From assembly GCA_019426215.1 (NCBI GenBank), contig CM033404.1, positions 6,014,001-6,078,000 on the forward strand: a DNA stretch of 64,000 bases. The letters run 5' to 3'. Positions 46,534 through 57,242 of this stretch are shown in pieces. The position numbers and the translations under genes were made by a program. Positions within the stretch are counted from its first letter, which is position 1, and each line of letters opens with the position of its first letter. The notes below the pieces were generated by a model, which saw nothing but the letters and a program-made list of their open reading frames with translations, was not told where the DNA came from and did not search any database. Origin of the DNA: Buddleja alternifolia. Its lineage: Eukaryota; Streptophyta; Magnoliopsida; Lamiales; Scrophulariaceae.

Positions 46534-47371
46534 CGTGATTTTACCAAGATGTTTTTTCACTTGTTCTTCTTTCTCCCTTCTAATTGGGCGGAGCTGCCAC
46601 GACAGAAACATCGTTCATTAAAAGAAAAATAAGCTAATAATAGGGATAAAGAAAATCTATAATCGAATTAAAACAAGATACTTGTGCACTCATTATATGA
46701 AGTTTTGATACAATTGAGAAGTATTTAACACCAATGTACATGTCAAAACAAACGACATGTCAAAGATTCCGATTCTTTTAGGACAAATTTAATATTAAAA
46801 AGCTCAGATACACCAGAAAACCGATTCATCAATAAATTGTTGGGGTTGCATGTTGTGAAGAGGACTTTTTAGCAAAGTGACCGACTCTTTATCAAAAACT
46901 ACATTTCCAACAACAAAAAAAAGAGGAAATTCCAAGAAAACCGAAAGTAGTTAGAATCCTTCAAAGACAATCTCTTGTCTAGTCTCTGCTCCATATATTT
47001 TGCTGATTTTCCCTATTTAAAGCGCACATATTTTGTTAATCATCAGCATAGACACAGCAAAGGAAACTTAACAAGAAGGATAATTTCATAAGTGATATAC
47101 ATAAAAATTGCACAACCAACAGTCACCAGGTGACGGCGCCAATCTTGCTACCATAACAGCCAAAAATTGCATACTATGTATCTTACTAGCTAATTAGTAA
47201 TTACACACTTAGTTGTTGTAACAACGACAAATTTAAATCACCCCTTGGTAGCTGGTATCAATCGAGATGATGATGAGTAGGGAGAAGGGCCAAGGGGAAG
47301 TAAGGGAACTCATGGAAAGTAATTCCGACCTCAGCAGCATTATTTCAAATTTTAAATAAGTGAAAACAAAA

Positions 47372-47617
47372 AGGGAAATAAAAAAATTCTTGGAAAAACC
47401 GGGGTTGCAGAATAAATTCTACTCATGGAGAATTCCAGGTAATATCATGTAGTGTGATTTCTAAAGAATCAACCTGAAAAGGAAAATCTTAATGATAAAG
47501 GGAAATAAAAAATTCCTGTAAAAAGCGGGGTTGCAAAATAAATTCTACTCATGTAGAATTCCAGGTAATACCATGTAGTGTTCTAAAGAATCAACCTGAA
47601 AAGGAAAATCTTAATGA
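47372..47617 (+). repeat. 127-bp tandem duplication
   Basis: Units begin AGGGAAATAAAAAA at 47372 and 47499 and end AATCTTAATGAT. They differ by a few substitutions and small gaps. Confidence 0.88.
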
Positions 47618-47769
47618 TATATATTGTTTCATAGTTCCACGCTATCTACCATTTCTTCACAAGATATTCTTCAGATATTGACATTGGAGAGTCGACATAA
47701 TTACATCCATCTTTCCTTTGTAAACCCAAGGTGACCATGTTTTAGGAGGAACGTTCTTATATACATTTA

Positions 47770-47925
47770 GTATTTTGCCACCAAACAATGAGAATCATAT
47801 CAAGTCAGCATTGTGCTGACGTGGCATGATACTCATTGTTTGGTGGCATTTCGTGGCATGATACTCATTGTTTGGTGGCAAAATGCTGACATGGCATGAT
47901 TCTCACCATTTGATGTTGAACATCG
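47770..47925. repeat. Inverted and direct repeat cluster
   Basis: TTTTGCCACCAAACAATGAG at 47773 is inverted as CTCATTGTTTGGTGGC at about 47834 and again at about 47864 (here followed by AAAA). GTGGCATGAT.CTCA.. recurs directly. It could fold into alternative hairpins and is possibly a MITE remnant. Confidence 0.65.
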
Positions 47926-49168
47926 AGTGTTTAGAAATGTTTTTTTTTTTTTTTTTGGTTTTAGAGGGGGTGACTAAATGAAAGAGTTCCCTATGGTCCA
48001 TATCTCACAAATAAAGGACCAAAGCAACCACTAATCGGTTTATCCACAAACACGAAACCAACCATGGAATCAAACAACACAAGGAGATTCAACAAAGTAG
48101 ACATGAATTGAAACAAAGACCGACACTCCATTGCAAACAAAGCAGAAAAGAAGTTAGGTAAATTTTCTTCTAAAGAAAGATACTAATACATCCTCTCTTT
48201 CATTCCAGCATTAAATTTTATTGAACTTGGAGATTTTGTCGCAATTTTCTCTTCTGCACATGCAAGCTCTCCACCTAGTGATAGACGTCATTACAATCTT
48301 CCGTCACTTTAATTCCCGTGCCCCATCCCTTTCTGCATGCAACTACGACGTGTCATAGTTTCCCGAATCCTGCTCTTTGCATAGACTGAACTAATGCAAA
48401 GGGCGCAATCACCTTCCACGTACTCAGCTAATGTTCGGTGACTTGGTACAATGACTAAATCACCCTTGACCAAAGTAATAAAATTTATTAAAAAAACAAA
48501 TTGAGTAAGGGTGATTAACATCATCCATAGACGAAGCACATGTTTCGACAATCCCTTACAATTCAACATAATTTCAATCGCGACGCTCTCTACAGCATTT
48601 CGTCATCTTAATGCACTTTAAATTACTCTAATTGTAAATGTTGACATCAATTAGAACAGCCTAATGTTTAAAAATCAAACCCCAGATAACCAAACGGACA
48701 AACTCTACAAACATCGAACATTAATTTCACCCATTAACCAATTACTGAAGCAAAATACAAAGGGATTGAATCGAAATCGAATGTCTAAAAACCCCATTCC
48801 GGAAACAATTCATAAGAAGCAATAATCAATCAACAGAGTCAAACACTTCATCATATCCAAAACCCACAACAAATAATCACTTCAGCACCCGTAAAACAAT
48901 CAAATTAATCATAATAATGTCAGAAAATACTTAAGAAACAGTAAAAAGAAACTAGTAAACAAGAATTAAAGGAAAAACACATACCTGGAGAAAATAAGAA
49001 ATCACAAGAAATTGGAAACTAGCAGTAGCAGAGTAACTTCAAAATGGTGAAAATTAGAAAAAGTTGTGTAGTATTTTCAAACTCTGAGGCAAAGAAAAAC
49101 AGTGAGAGAGAGTAGTACTAGTAATCATTGTGTCAAAATGTTCTGTTCTGAGAGGTATGTGTGTTAAT

Positions 49169-49185
49169 GGGGGGGGGGGGGCTTC

Positions 49186-49252
<67 letters not shown>
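49169..49252. repeat. Compound microsatellite G13, (CT)n, (TA)n
   Basis: G run 49169-49181, CT repeat 49188-49220, TA repeat 49221-49252. It lies in the presumed first exon or core promoter of the minus-strand acidic-protein gene, where it reads as a GA-rich leader. Confidence 0.9.
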
Positions 49253-49257
<5 letters not shown>

Positions 49258-49896
49258 TCTGTGATCTGTAAAAGAGGTGAGAGAGAGAGTTGTAGAATGG
49301 AAATGGGACACTTTTAGAGATGTTCTTCTACTGCAGAGCTATATTATCGAATCGTCTGCGGTTCCTTTCTCTACAATATCATACAATATCCTAAAGTCGC
49401 TACAGTATAGCCGTTGAATGCTTTAAATGTGAACCAACCAAAGACACTAGTAGTTTCAACTCGTGACTTCATATCAAACCCTATCTTTTTTGTTTATTAT
49501 TTTTTATTTATTATAAAAGTTAGATTTAATATGTAATAATACAATTGATCTTGTGAAAATAACAAATAAAATAAAATAAAAAACCTCTTAAATAATTCAT
49601 TCAAATTTTGTCTATACTATAGAACATACTTGGCTGTCTAAAGTTGTTTGCATCACTACATGCAACTGCAAGATTGGTGAGATGTTATCGAAATTATTGA
49701 AGCACAATTTATTATGTATAGTCCAAATAATAGTCATTTTGAATTTTTTTAATGATTCTACTTTTATTCCAAATTAGCAAGTTTAACATTTCTTAATTCA
49801 GTTTAACATGAGTACATAACTAATTGCAAGTTGAGTTTGTCTTGTGAGTCGAATCGATTTGAATTAAATGTGAACTCATCTAGACAATAGACAATA

Positions 49897-50025
49897 GGAA
49901 AATTCTAGCCCAGATCCGGTTTGGCCGCACCCAAGTATATTTCACAAGGAGAGTGTATTACACTTGTCATATAATTGGTAAGTTATTTTAAAAAATACAC
50001 CTAGGATTGGCCGAGCCGAGTTCCT
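49897..50025. mobile_element. Second, truncated copy of the GGAAATTCTAGCC MITE
   Basis: It matches the complement of 19034-19175: GGAAAATTCTAGCC at 49897, then TTGGCCGCACCCAAGT, AGTGTATTACACTTG and GGCCGAGCCG. The last ~20 bases of the right terminal repeat are missing, next to the start of a SINE. Confidence 0.8.
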
Positions 50026-50029
50026 TTTT

Positions 50030-50312
50030 TATATATAAATCAAAGTATACAGGATGAGACGAGATGATTGGTGTAACAATCTCTTCTGGATGATCATAAG
50101 ACTTTCCTTACATTGAGAAATGTCGTGATTGAACCATAAATAAGCAAGCCCGACACCTCAACCTCAAAAAGATACACAGGAGTTTGGACACATTCACCAT
50201 TAGTTATACATGGTCAGGTCTACGACTACAAGTGATTTTATGTTTCAGGGCAATCGAACCCCGACTATACGTAGAGGTGATATTAGTCCTACTACTGAAC
50301 TACCACCCCAAT
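50030..50312 (-). mobile_element. tRNA-derived SINE, second family, minus strand
   Basis: On the minus strand an A box (TGGTAGTTCAGTAG, complement of about 50291-50304) is followed by a B box (GGGTTCGATTGCC, complement of 50249-50261). The ~200-bp body differs from the 17838 family. The 3' boundary near 50030 and the target duplication are not resolved. Confidence 0.65.
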
Positions 50313-51435
50313 GGTTGACGCATGCTATTGCTTTTTTTAACAATAATTATGAAAAAAATAAATCTTAGGATCTTTTTAGGAAGGCTCCAGAATTTTAAAA
50401 TCGCAGTCTTTTATGATAGTAGACTTATATTTAAAATTACGCTCGAATAACTGTGATTGTATTCTATTCTCGTAAGTTAGAACTTCTAAAATATCACTAA
50501 GACAAATCTAATTTTCACTGCCACCTAGAACTTGGTGGAGAAGGATTTAATCTTGGGCTTGTGATCTTCTCCTCTATTCCAATAGGTTTCATTTTGTTTG
50601 TTTTCTTTGTTAGAATATTCATTTGGCAAATTTATAATTTCCACCCTAAGTCATAGAGCAGGAGCGAATGTGAGATCGGGAGCGTGAGAGTGTCAAAATC
50701 TGAATTACTTGAGAGCGGAAGCGATTATTATAAATTGTTCGGCTAAATTATCTTTAGATATTATTTGATATAATTATTTCATGTTAAAATAATTTTTTGT
50801 TAGCCTGAATTTTGAAAATAAGATAATGTGATTGTCTTTTTTGATAGACTTAAAAATATTAAGTACTAGATTCAAATTCAACGTCACAATTTATGAGTTT
50901 TGCATTTCTACAAAATCTATATCTATAATTTCACTCTTTCTTGTTTTAAGGGAACTCTTTTTACTTATTTTCATTAATGAATTTTTTTTTTCATTGAATA
51001 TATATGAAATAAATGCTATAATAAAAAATCATTATTATTTTTTCAAGTGTGTTCTATAAATTTTAGTATGAGGATTAAGAATTTTAAGAAGCATAATAGA
51101 GGGAAGCTCTCGCTCTTAAGTCGAAAGAGCAAACTCGGAGCACTAGAGCATCAACCCTGTATGAAGGATTATGCGATCTAATTGTATGCTTTTAGCACAT
51201 GAATATAATAATTACGAGTGAAAATCATAAATTTAGTTGAATATATATAAAATTCCGTTAATCTCTGACTAAATATTATAGAAATAAGAAACGCACATGG
51301 AAGTGGATTATTGGCACAACATGAAAGCTCCACATATTAGTGGAATAGAAAATTGGGAGCAAAACAATCACAGAAATTAATTATGTCACATCCGAAACAG
51401 TTTTTATTTTTTATTCTTATTTTATATCCATTCAA

Positions 51436-51469
<34 letters not shown>

Positions 51470-52361
51470 ACTGGTATGATGAAATACTCTGTTTTCTCTA
51501 TAATAATTGTTTCTTAGGTTTATTAGCTGCATTTTTGGTCTCATTGGTTAAAAATTCCATTCTCTAATATTTTATTAGGTTTATAACTACATAATATCTT
51601 ATATATCATAGTGATTCTTCGCCCGTCTCATGATTCGCATGTCTCGGATAATCAAATTCACTTCTATTAAGTGTCCATTAACGAATATCACATAACATGC
51701 GACTGAAATATCTCGTGATTCACAAATTTCAAGACTCGTAGATCAAGGATCAAGCATATTTAGATTCTAGAATGGGAAAAGAATAGTTTTTTTGAACAGG
51801 AAAAAAGAATAGTTGAAAACTTGGACTTGTGAAAGAAAGATTCTTATAAAATTGAACAAAATTCCTTTACAAATCATTTTTCCTCAGATGGGAAAGTGTT
51901 CTGTCATTGGAATGTTCTAAGAGAAAAGCTTCTCACAGATAATAAACCCTATAAATGAAGTTATGTGTGCCAAAAGACAGGAATATTGCAAACAAGGCCA
52001 AATTCTTTATATTTTGACATTTCCAGTCCATTAAAAAATTAATAACTTACCTAAAACCATGATCACATTTTGTTGCTAACTAGCACTTTTTACTTTAAAA
52101 AAATGTCCCTTGATGTAACTCTAAGCAAATCTCTAAATTTAATTAAAATTGTGCTTTATATAGTAATTTTTTATATAAAAAAAATATAAAATTTCTATAT
52201 ACTTATTTTCTATTTAATTTCTTTGCTTCCTAGTAAAGAGATTCTTGCTTAAACAAAACTCTTTGTGGTTGTTCTCTTCACATTCTCATGCAATACCTAT
52301 ATGTAGTCTTCTACACTATCCTCTACTGAACCCTTCATAATTCTTAATTTTACAGAGTAAT

Positions 52362-54627
52362 ATGGATAATATATTTAATTTTTTTGTATTAATCGGGATT
52401 TTTTCGATTTTCTTGGTTCGAGGTTCATCGGCTTCCGTTGTTTCGACAGGAGATTTTAACAAGGATTTCTTTGTGACATGGTCACCTAGCCATGTAAATA
52501 CATCAGTTGATGGCACAAACAGAAGTTTAATACTCGACAAGGATTCAGGTTTCGTATTTTTAAATTGACATGCAAATTTATATGTCTTAAATATTTTATT
52601 TTATTTTGGTTAATTTAATGTTTGTGCAGGTTCTGGTTTTGCTTCAAATGAGATGTTCTTGTTTGGTCAGTTTGACATGCAAATTAAATTGATACCTGGG
52701 AACTCAGCAGGCACAGTTGTGGCCTATTATGTAAGTTTAAGAATGATATATATCCTATTCCATTCTCACATTAGTTCTACCCAACTCCGCAATTTAATAG
52801 GCAAATTGCGGAGTTGGGCAACTTTGGTCCCGATATTTAACCACATTTTCAAAATTATTGCACATTTAGTTCACACCGCTATTTTTTAGCATAATTGGTC
52901 ATGTTAGCATCACGTGGCCATTTGATATGTTGATTTGCTGGGGGAAGTTTCAAAGAGGTAAAAAAAAAGCATTCGACATTTGCTGGGAAAAAAAAACTCA
53001 TGTGGAAATACGCTCCTTATGAGTTTTCCTCCTTAGATCATCTCAAGTGGTGAATTGCGTAGAAAATCTAGTGGCGTAGATCACATCCAATAATTTTAAA
53101 CTTGTGAACTAAATGTGAAAAGTCTGTAAAACTCATGACTAAAGGTGCTCTAGTTAATGAGAAAAATCCTCACTAATTATAATTAGGACTTTAACATCAG
53201 ACGGTCATTATTGTACCAAGTCCGTAAAGAATTCTGTATACTGACATAACATCATCGTGATTGTTAGACATGTATTAAAACGCTTTTTCTTTGTTGTGAA
53301 TGCAGTTGACTTCGGATCAGCCAAATCATGACGAGGTTGACTTTGAATTCCTTGGAAATGCTCCGGGGCAACCTTATATTATACAAACAAATGTATATGT
53401 AAATGGATTTGACAACAGAGAGCAGAGAATTAAGCTGTGGTTTGATCCAACAAAGGACTTCCATACCTATTCTATACTATGGAACCTTCACCAAATTGTG
53501 TAAGCCACCATTCCCTTTAATTAGAGGCATTGATTGTACTCTCTTTGTTTCACAAAAATGTTGGCTTTTCTTGCAAAATAAAATAAATGTTGATAATTTT
53601 CTTCACGGAATTACCTTTCATATGTCAAAAATGTAAAACCCGAAGAACAATATGATCTAAAATCGAAAACTCCCCATTTAAAATCTTAATTGTCATTCCA
53701 TATGGATGACGAATATAAGTTGAAAAAAGACATTTTTGACTTTGTATTTCGTTAAATATAATTAAAGGGCATCATGGTAAATTAAACGAACAAAATGAAA
53801 AAAATATCAATTGTGACTTGTGATATGTCTTAAAGTCCATAAGTTTAAATTAAGAAAAAAGTTCAAGATCAAAAGGCTTGAGGGCGAAGCTTGGTGGACG
53901 AATGATTGCCAGCGCAGTACGGTAAATCATATATGTGGAAAATCAGGGATTAAGTTTAGTGAAAACTTTTGAGTTTTGACACATTTTTTATTTTTTGTAC
54001 CTTTCTCACTAATAGTGAAATTATCCTCTTCTCTCTCGTGGACGTAGGCAATTGCCGGACCATGTAAATTGTTGTGTGTTTAGACTTTTATGCTTTTATT
54101 TTGTGTTTGTTCATAACAATATCCACGTGGGTAATTAGTGGACTACGTAAATTGTTCTATATGTTCAAAGGTGGATTGGGTATCCCCAATATATATATTA
54201 TATAAACTAATTAATTTTTTGCAGATTCATGGTGGATTGGATTCCCATAAGAACATATAGAAACCATGCAGACAAAGGTGTACCATTTCCAAGATATCAA
54301 CCAATGAGCCTTCAATTAAGTCTTTGGAATGGTGAAGGTTGGGCTTCAAACGGTGGAAAAGACAAAACTGATTGGGCCCAAAGCCCATTTATAGCCTCAC
54401 TCAGAAACCACAAAATTGATGCTTGTATTTGGGAGGGAAACCCAAGATTTTGCAGGGCCCAAAGCCCAACAAATTGGTGGAACAAAGAAAGGTCCAGTTC
54501 ATTAACTTTGGCCCAGAGAAGATTATATAGATGGGTGAGGAAATATTACGTCATATATGATTATTGTCAAGATAATCAGAGGTTTGATAATAATCTACCA
54601 AAGGAGTGTTTGCTTACAAAGTATTGA
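52362..54627 (+). CDS. Xyloglucan endotransglucosylase/hydrolase (XTH), 294 aa, four exons
   Basis: Exons 52362-52548, 52630-52730, 53306-53499, 54225-54627 (885 nt, all phases fit). A secreted GH16 enzyme that cuts and rejoins xyloglucan in the cell wall. A signal peptide ends near residue 24 (RGSSAS). The catalytic motif [10 protein letters not shown] starts at residue 104: nucleophile Glu106, Asp108 and acid/base Glu110 are all present; Val107 replaces the more common Ile. The sequon that often follows in XTHs is absent (GNAPGQPY). The C-terminal XET extension has four cysteines (DACIW, RFCRA, YDYC, PKEC). DNREQR and FHTYSILWN are conserved. Intron 2 holds a foldback repeat and intron 3 a Copia LTR remnant. 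Hydrolase versus transferase activity cannot be decided here. Confidence 0.94.
52781..53150. repeat. Foldback repeats in XTH intron 2
   Basis: A perfect 16-bp inverted repeat (CCCAACTCCGCAATTT at 52781-52796, complement at 52804-52819) is followed by a larger imperfect inverted pair. That pair is CACATTTAGTTCAC near 52860 and its complement GTGAACTAAATGTG near 53105. Probably MITE-derived. Confidence 0.65.
54034..54118 (+). mobile_element. Copia LTR 3'-end remnant in XTH intron 3
   Basis: GTGGACGTAGGCAATTGCCG followed by GACCATGTAAATTGTTGTG and an ending TTCATAACA parallels the last ~100 bp of the LTRs at 12956 and 15655 (GTGGACGTAGGCAAATTGCC, then GAACCACGTAAATCTGTTGT). It is probably a decayed solo LTR; its left limit is not clear. 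Confidence 0.7.
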
Positions 54628-55116
54628 TGAAATGGGGACATTTAGACACACCCCTTTATTTACTTTATCCATTTATCTGTTGTGATTGTTAGTTTAATAA
54701 TTGAAAATTGTTATTCATACAAGGTACTCGAGTTAACTTATCCAAATCCAACTCCGCATTGCACATTTGATCTGTATGATTATTTCACTAAATCAAAGGC
54801 AACCTGATAAATCATGATTCTATAACAAAAAGGAACATTAAATCTGCAAATTCAACAATATTCGTATTTGTTATACTTTTTTACTAACAAAAGTAGAATC
54901 ATAATAAACGACATGTTTATATTACATATTAGTTTGCACAAACTTCTACATAAGTCACTAGTGGAGCTTGTCTCTCCACTTTTATTTGTCAATATAAGTT
55001 TCTCAACTTACTACTTCATCAAGTAGCTTATTTAATACTATCACATAAGATATATGAATTTGTGATAGTATATATTACTTATTGATAGCTTAACTTAGGT
55101 TTTAGAATATTCTTGC
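54628..55116. other. Convergent intergenic region between XTH and PR-1
   Basis: The two genes end towards each other. The spacer holds their probable 3' UTRs and AT-rich DNA, with nothing else recognised. Confidence 0.5.
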
Positions 55117-55605
55117 CTAGTAAGGCCACTCCCCCTCCCAGTTGCCCGGGGGATCATAGCTGCAAACCACATAGTACCATCCATTGTTGCACCTGGCTCG
55201 GCCGCAACCGATGCGCACTGAGTCGCGCCACACCACTTGCGTGTAGTGCAGACACTGGTTCCCTCCCGTGCAAGAGTTAGTTGCGTAACTATAGTAGGGT
55301 TTTTCCGCCACCCACAAATTCACTGCAGACACACCTGAAAAAGTACTGCTACTACCCTTGGCTAGGTTTTCACCATAAGGGCCGTAGGAGTGAGTCAGAG
55401 CGCAGTCACCAATCCTTTGATTGGCATAGTTTTGAGCATAGTTGGCAAGCGTCGTGTCCCATGTGACCGTGGAACATCCCACTTGGCCTCGAGGGGTATT
55501 GTGGGCATTCACATAGTCTAGGGCCGAGTTTTGGGCACTCGAGCATATAATTAGGGAGGATAAGGCTATGAGAAGAAGGGATAGAGAGATCTTATGAGAA
55601 ACCAT
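55117..55605 (-). CDS. PR1: Pathogenesis-related protein 1 (PR-1, CAP domain), 162 aa
   Basis: Intronless, secreted defence protein; PR-1s bind sterols and carry a C-terminal signalling peptide. The signal peptide ends near residue 24 (ICSSA/QNS). The CAP tetrad is complete: His35 (NAHN), Glu in GENLAKG, Glu in WVAEKPYY and His in CLHYTQVVW. The six conserved cysteines are present (GDCAL, NSCTGGNQC, IGCGRARC, VVCSY). An extra cysteine in QVGCSTVTW replaces a usually non-Cys position. The C-terminus CSYDPPGNWEGEWPY fits the CAPE peptide pattern, with Ser for Asn after the Cys. A TATA box lies at 55671-55677. It may be pathogen- or stress-induced, as is usual for the family. Confidence 0.95.
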   Translation of the reverse strand: MVSHKISLSLLLIALSSLIICSSAQNSALDYVNAHNTPRGQVGCSTVTWDTTLANYAQNYANQRIGDCALTHSYGPYGENLAKGSSSTFSGVSAVNLWVAEKPYYSYATNSCTGGNQCLHYTQVVWRDSVRIGCGRARCNNGWYYVVCSYDPPGNWEGEWPY

Positions 55606-55670
55606 TGCTATTGTTGTAATTGAAATGGGATTTTAATTATGAATGATAAGAGAAGGATCAATAGTTAGGT

Positions 55671-55677
55671 ATTTATA
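55671..55677 (-). promoter_or_regulatory. TATA box of the PR-1 gene
   Basis: On the minus strand TATAAAT, about 66 bp before the ATG at 55605. A single clear box, in line with an inducible gene. Confidence 0.6.
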
Positions 55678-56689
55678 GGCAATACTATGGATAAAGTACA
55701 TTATCATAAACTATTAATTTATTTAGTTAGCTCCTAATTATGTGCAAATGGCATGTGTTGAAAAGGTGCTAAGCATTTTGTTAAAGCAATTTTAAGCAAC
55801 CTAAATGTCACTAAAACGTTCCCTTTGGACACATATGGAGCCTTTGGCCTAGTGGATTGACATAATTTTTGTATTCACTTTTACCAAAAGAAGATACTAC
55901 GTGTTGCTTAAGTGTAGGATTTTTGTCAAATTAAGTGGGATAATTGAAGAGTCAATGAAATTTTAATCATTTTCTTGTGTTACGTACTTTGAGATCATGA
56001 AATAGCGTCCCATTCTTGTTTCTGAAGAGTGAAAATTTTCGCATCATTGAACTTCTATAGTGTGTGTGTATATATATATATATTATGTACATTGAATGTA
56101 TGCATACATGCGATTGTGAACAATAGGTATTAGATATTTAGCAAATTGTCATAATAACAGCCGTGAAGATAGTACATTATATATACTAATAACAAAATCG
56201 TTGAACTATATGTAAGTTGCAACTTGCAAGTTACAACTACTAACTTCCGATGCCATTAAACTAACTTGACATTTTTCCATCACTGAGTTTGAGTCGACAC
56301 AAACTTGATATACGTCTCACTAAAAGAATTCTTAATGAAAAGGGAAGTAAATAATTAAATATCCGAATATGAAATGATAAATAGATTCTAAGAAAATAAG
56401 AGGAATATTACCACAATTTATTGACTGCTGCATATGTTTTAGCAAGTTATTGTGAATATTCAAATGTAATCGACATTAATATTCACTTCCTACAAATCCT
56501 ACTCACTACTAATAAGTAATAAATGTATGCTTAGCCGTCGTCTATTTGTGCGGCCCTTCATGTGAATTATGAATCTCCTCTTTCATATGTTTAAATCATT
56601 TTTTTTTCTTTTTTGAAAGATGTCATATGTTTAATATTTAAATCTTGTGATAGAGAGCTTTTGGAGAATGAGAAAAGCATTATTGTAAA

Positions 56690-56823
56690 ACGAGATCTTG
56701 GCTCAGTTGTAAGACTGAAAATTCAATAATCTAGAAATCTTGAGTTCGAGTTCGAATCCCACGTATCTTTAAGCACTTATCTATTTAAATGGAGTTGTTT
56801 AGGTAACTATAAAAAAAAAAAAA
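56690..56823 (+). mobile_element. tRNA-derived SINE, third type, plus strand
   Basis: Box A-like TGGCTCAGTTG (56699-56709) and box B GAGTTCGAATCCC (56748-56760), followed by ~50 bp and a poly(A) tail (56810-56823). The absence of paired acceptor ends plus the A tail exclude an intact tRNA gene. Target duplication not identified. Confidence 0.68.
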
Positions 56824-57242
56824 CCATAATTTGTTAAAAATATGATTTGTTCATGAGTAATTGATATTAACGATGCATATAAGGTTTAATTTGCAAAACC
56901 TATAAAAATGTGGCAAGGCTAGTCTATCCACATGAAAATCTCTTTATTGCACAATTTATGAAGTGCTTTGGCCTTTGTGTGTAAAAAGCCATTTGGCTGA
57001 CTACAAGGCTAAGGAAATTATTTTCATTTCAAATTATAGTAACTTCATGCTTTAATTTGTGTACCTTCTCATTTTCCTATCAAATAATAGCAAAAATTAG
57101 TTCACGAGAAATGATTTCAAATGACTTCACTTTACCGAATTTAACCCAAAAATGGCAAACAATCGAGCCCAAACCCTTTATCAACACCACTTGAAAACAT
57201 AATTGAGTCGACTAGAACTAACACAAAAGGTAAAACACATTT

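Larger units (their letters stand above)
46594..48984 (-). other. Probable 2.4-kb intron in the 5' UTR of the acidic-protein gene
   Basis: On the minus strand a donor CTCCAG/GTATGT lies at 48985/48984 and an acceptor GTGGCAG/CTCC at 46594/46593. No other gene is recognisable in between. The intron contains a 127-bp tandem repeat at 47372 and a small inverted repeat near 47770. The non-coding first exon would run from 48985 towards about 49260. Confidence 0.6.
49253..52361. other. Intergenic DNA between the acidic-protein gene and XTH
   Basis: No gene recognised. It contains a partial MITE (49897-50025), a SINE (about 50030-50312), and a (TA)n tract at 51442-51469. The rest is AT-rich, with short open frames lacking family similarity. 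Confidence 0.45.
55606..57242. other. Intergenic region between PR-1 promoter and TBL gene
   Basis: The first few hundred bases are the PR-1 promoter. A SINE lies at about 56690-56823. The rest is AT-rich with no gene recognised. Confidence 0.45.

Noticed and set aside
46109..46621. 170-codon plus-strand frame rich in Ser
   Set aside because: It is the antisense shadow of the acidic-protein gene (GAN codons read backwards as serine codons).
49054..49311. 85-codon minus-strand frame
   Set aside because: It runs through the (TA)n/(CT)n microsatellite and encodes only dipeptide repeats. It lies in the presumed leader.
56690..56823. Possible tRNA gene from A and B boxes
   Set aside because: No paired acceptor stem and no plausible anticodon arm could be built, and a poly(A) tail follows. 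It fits a SINE better.
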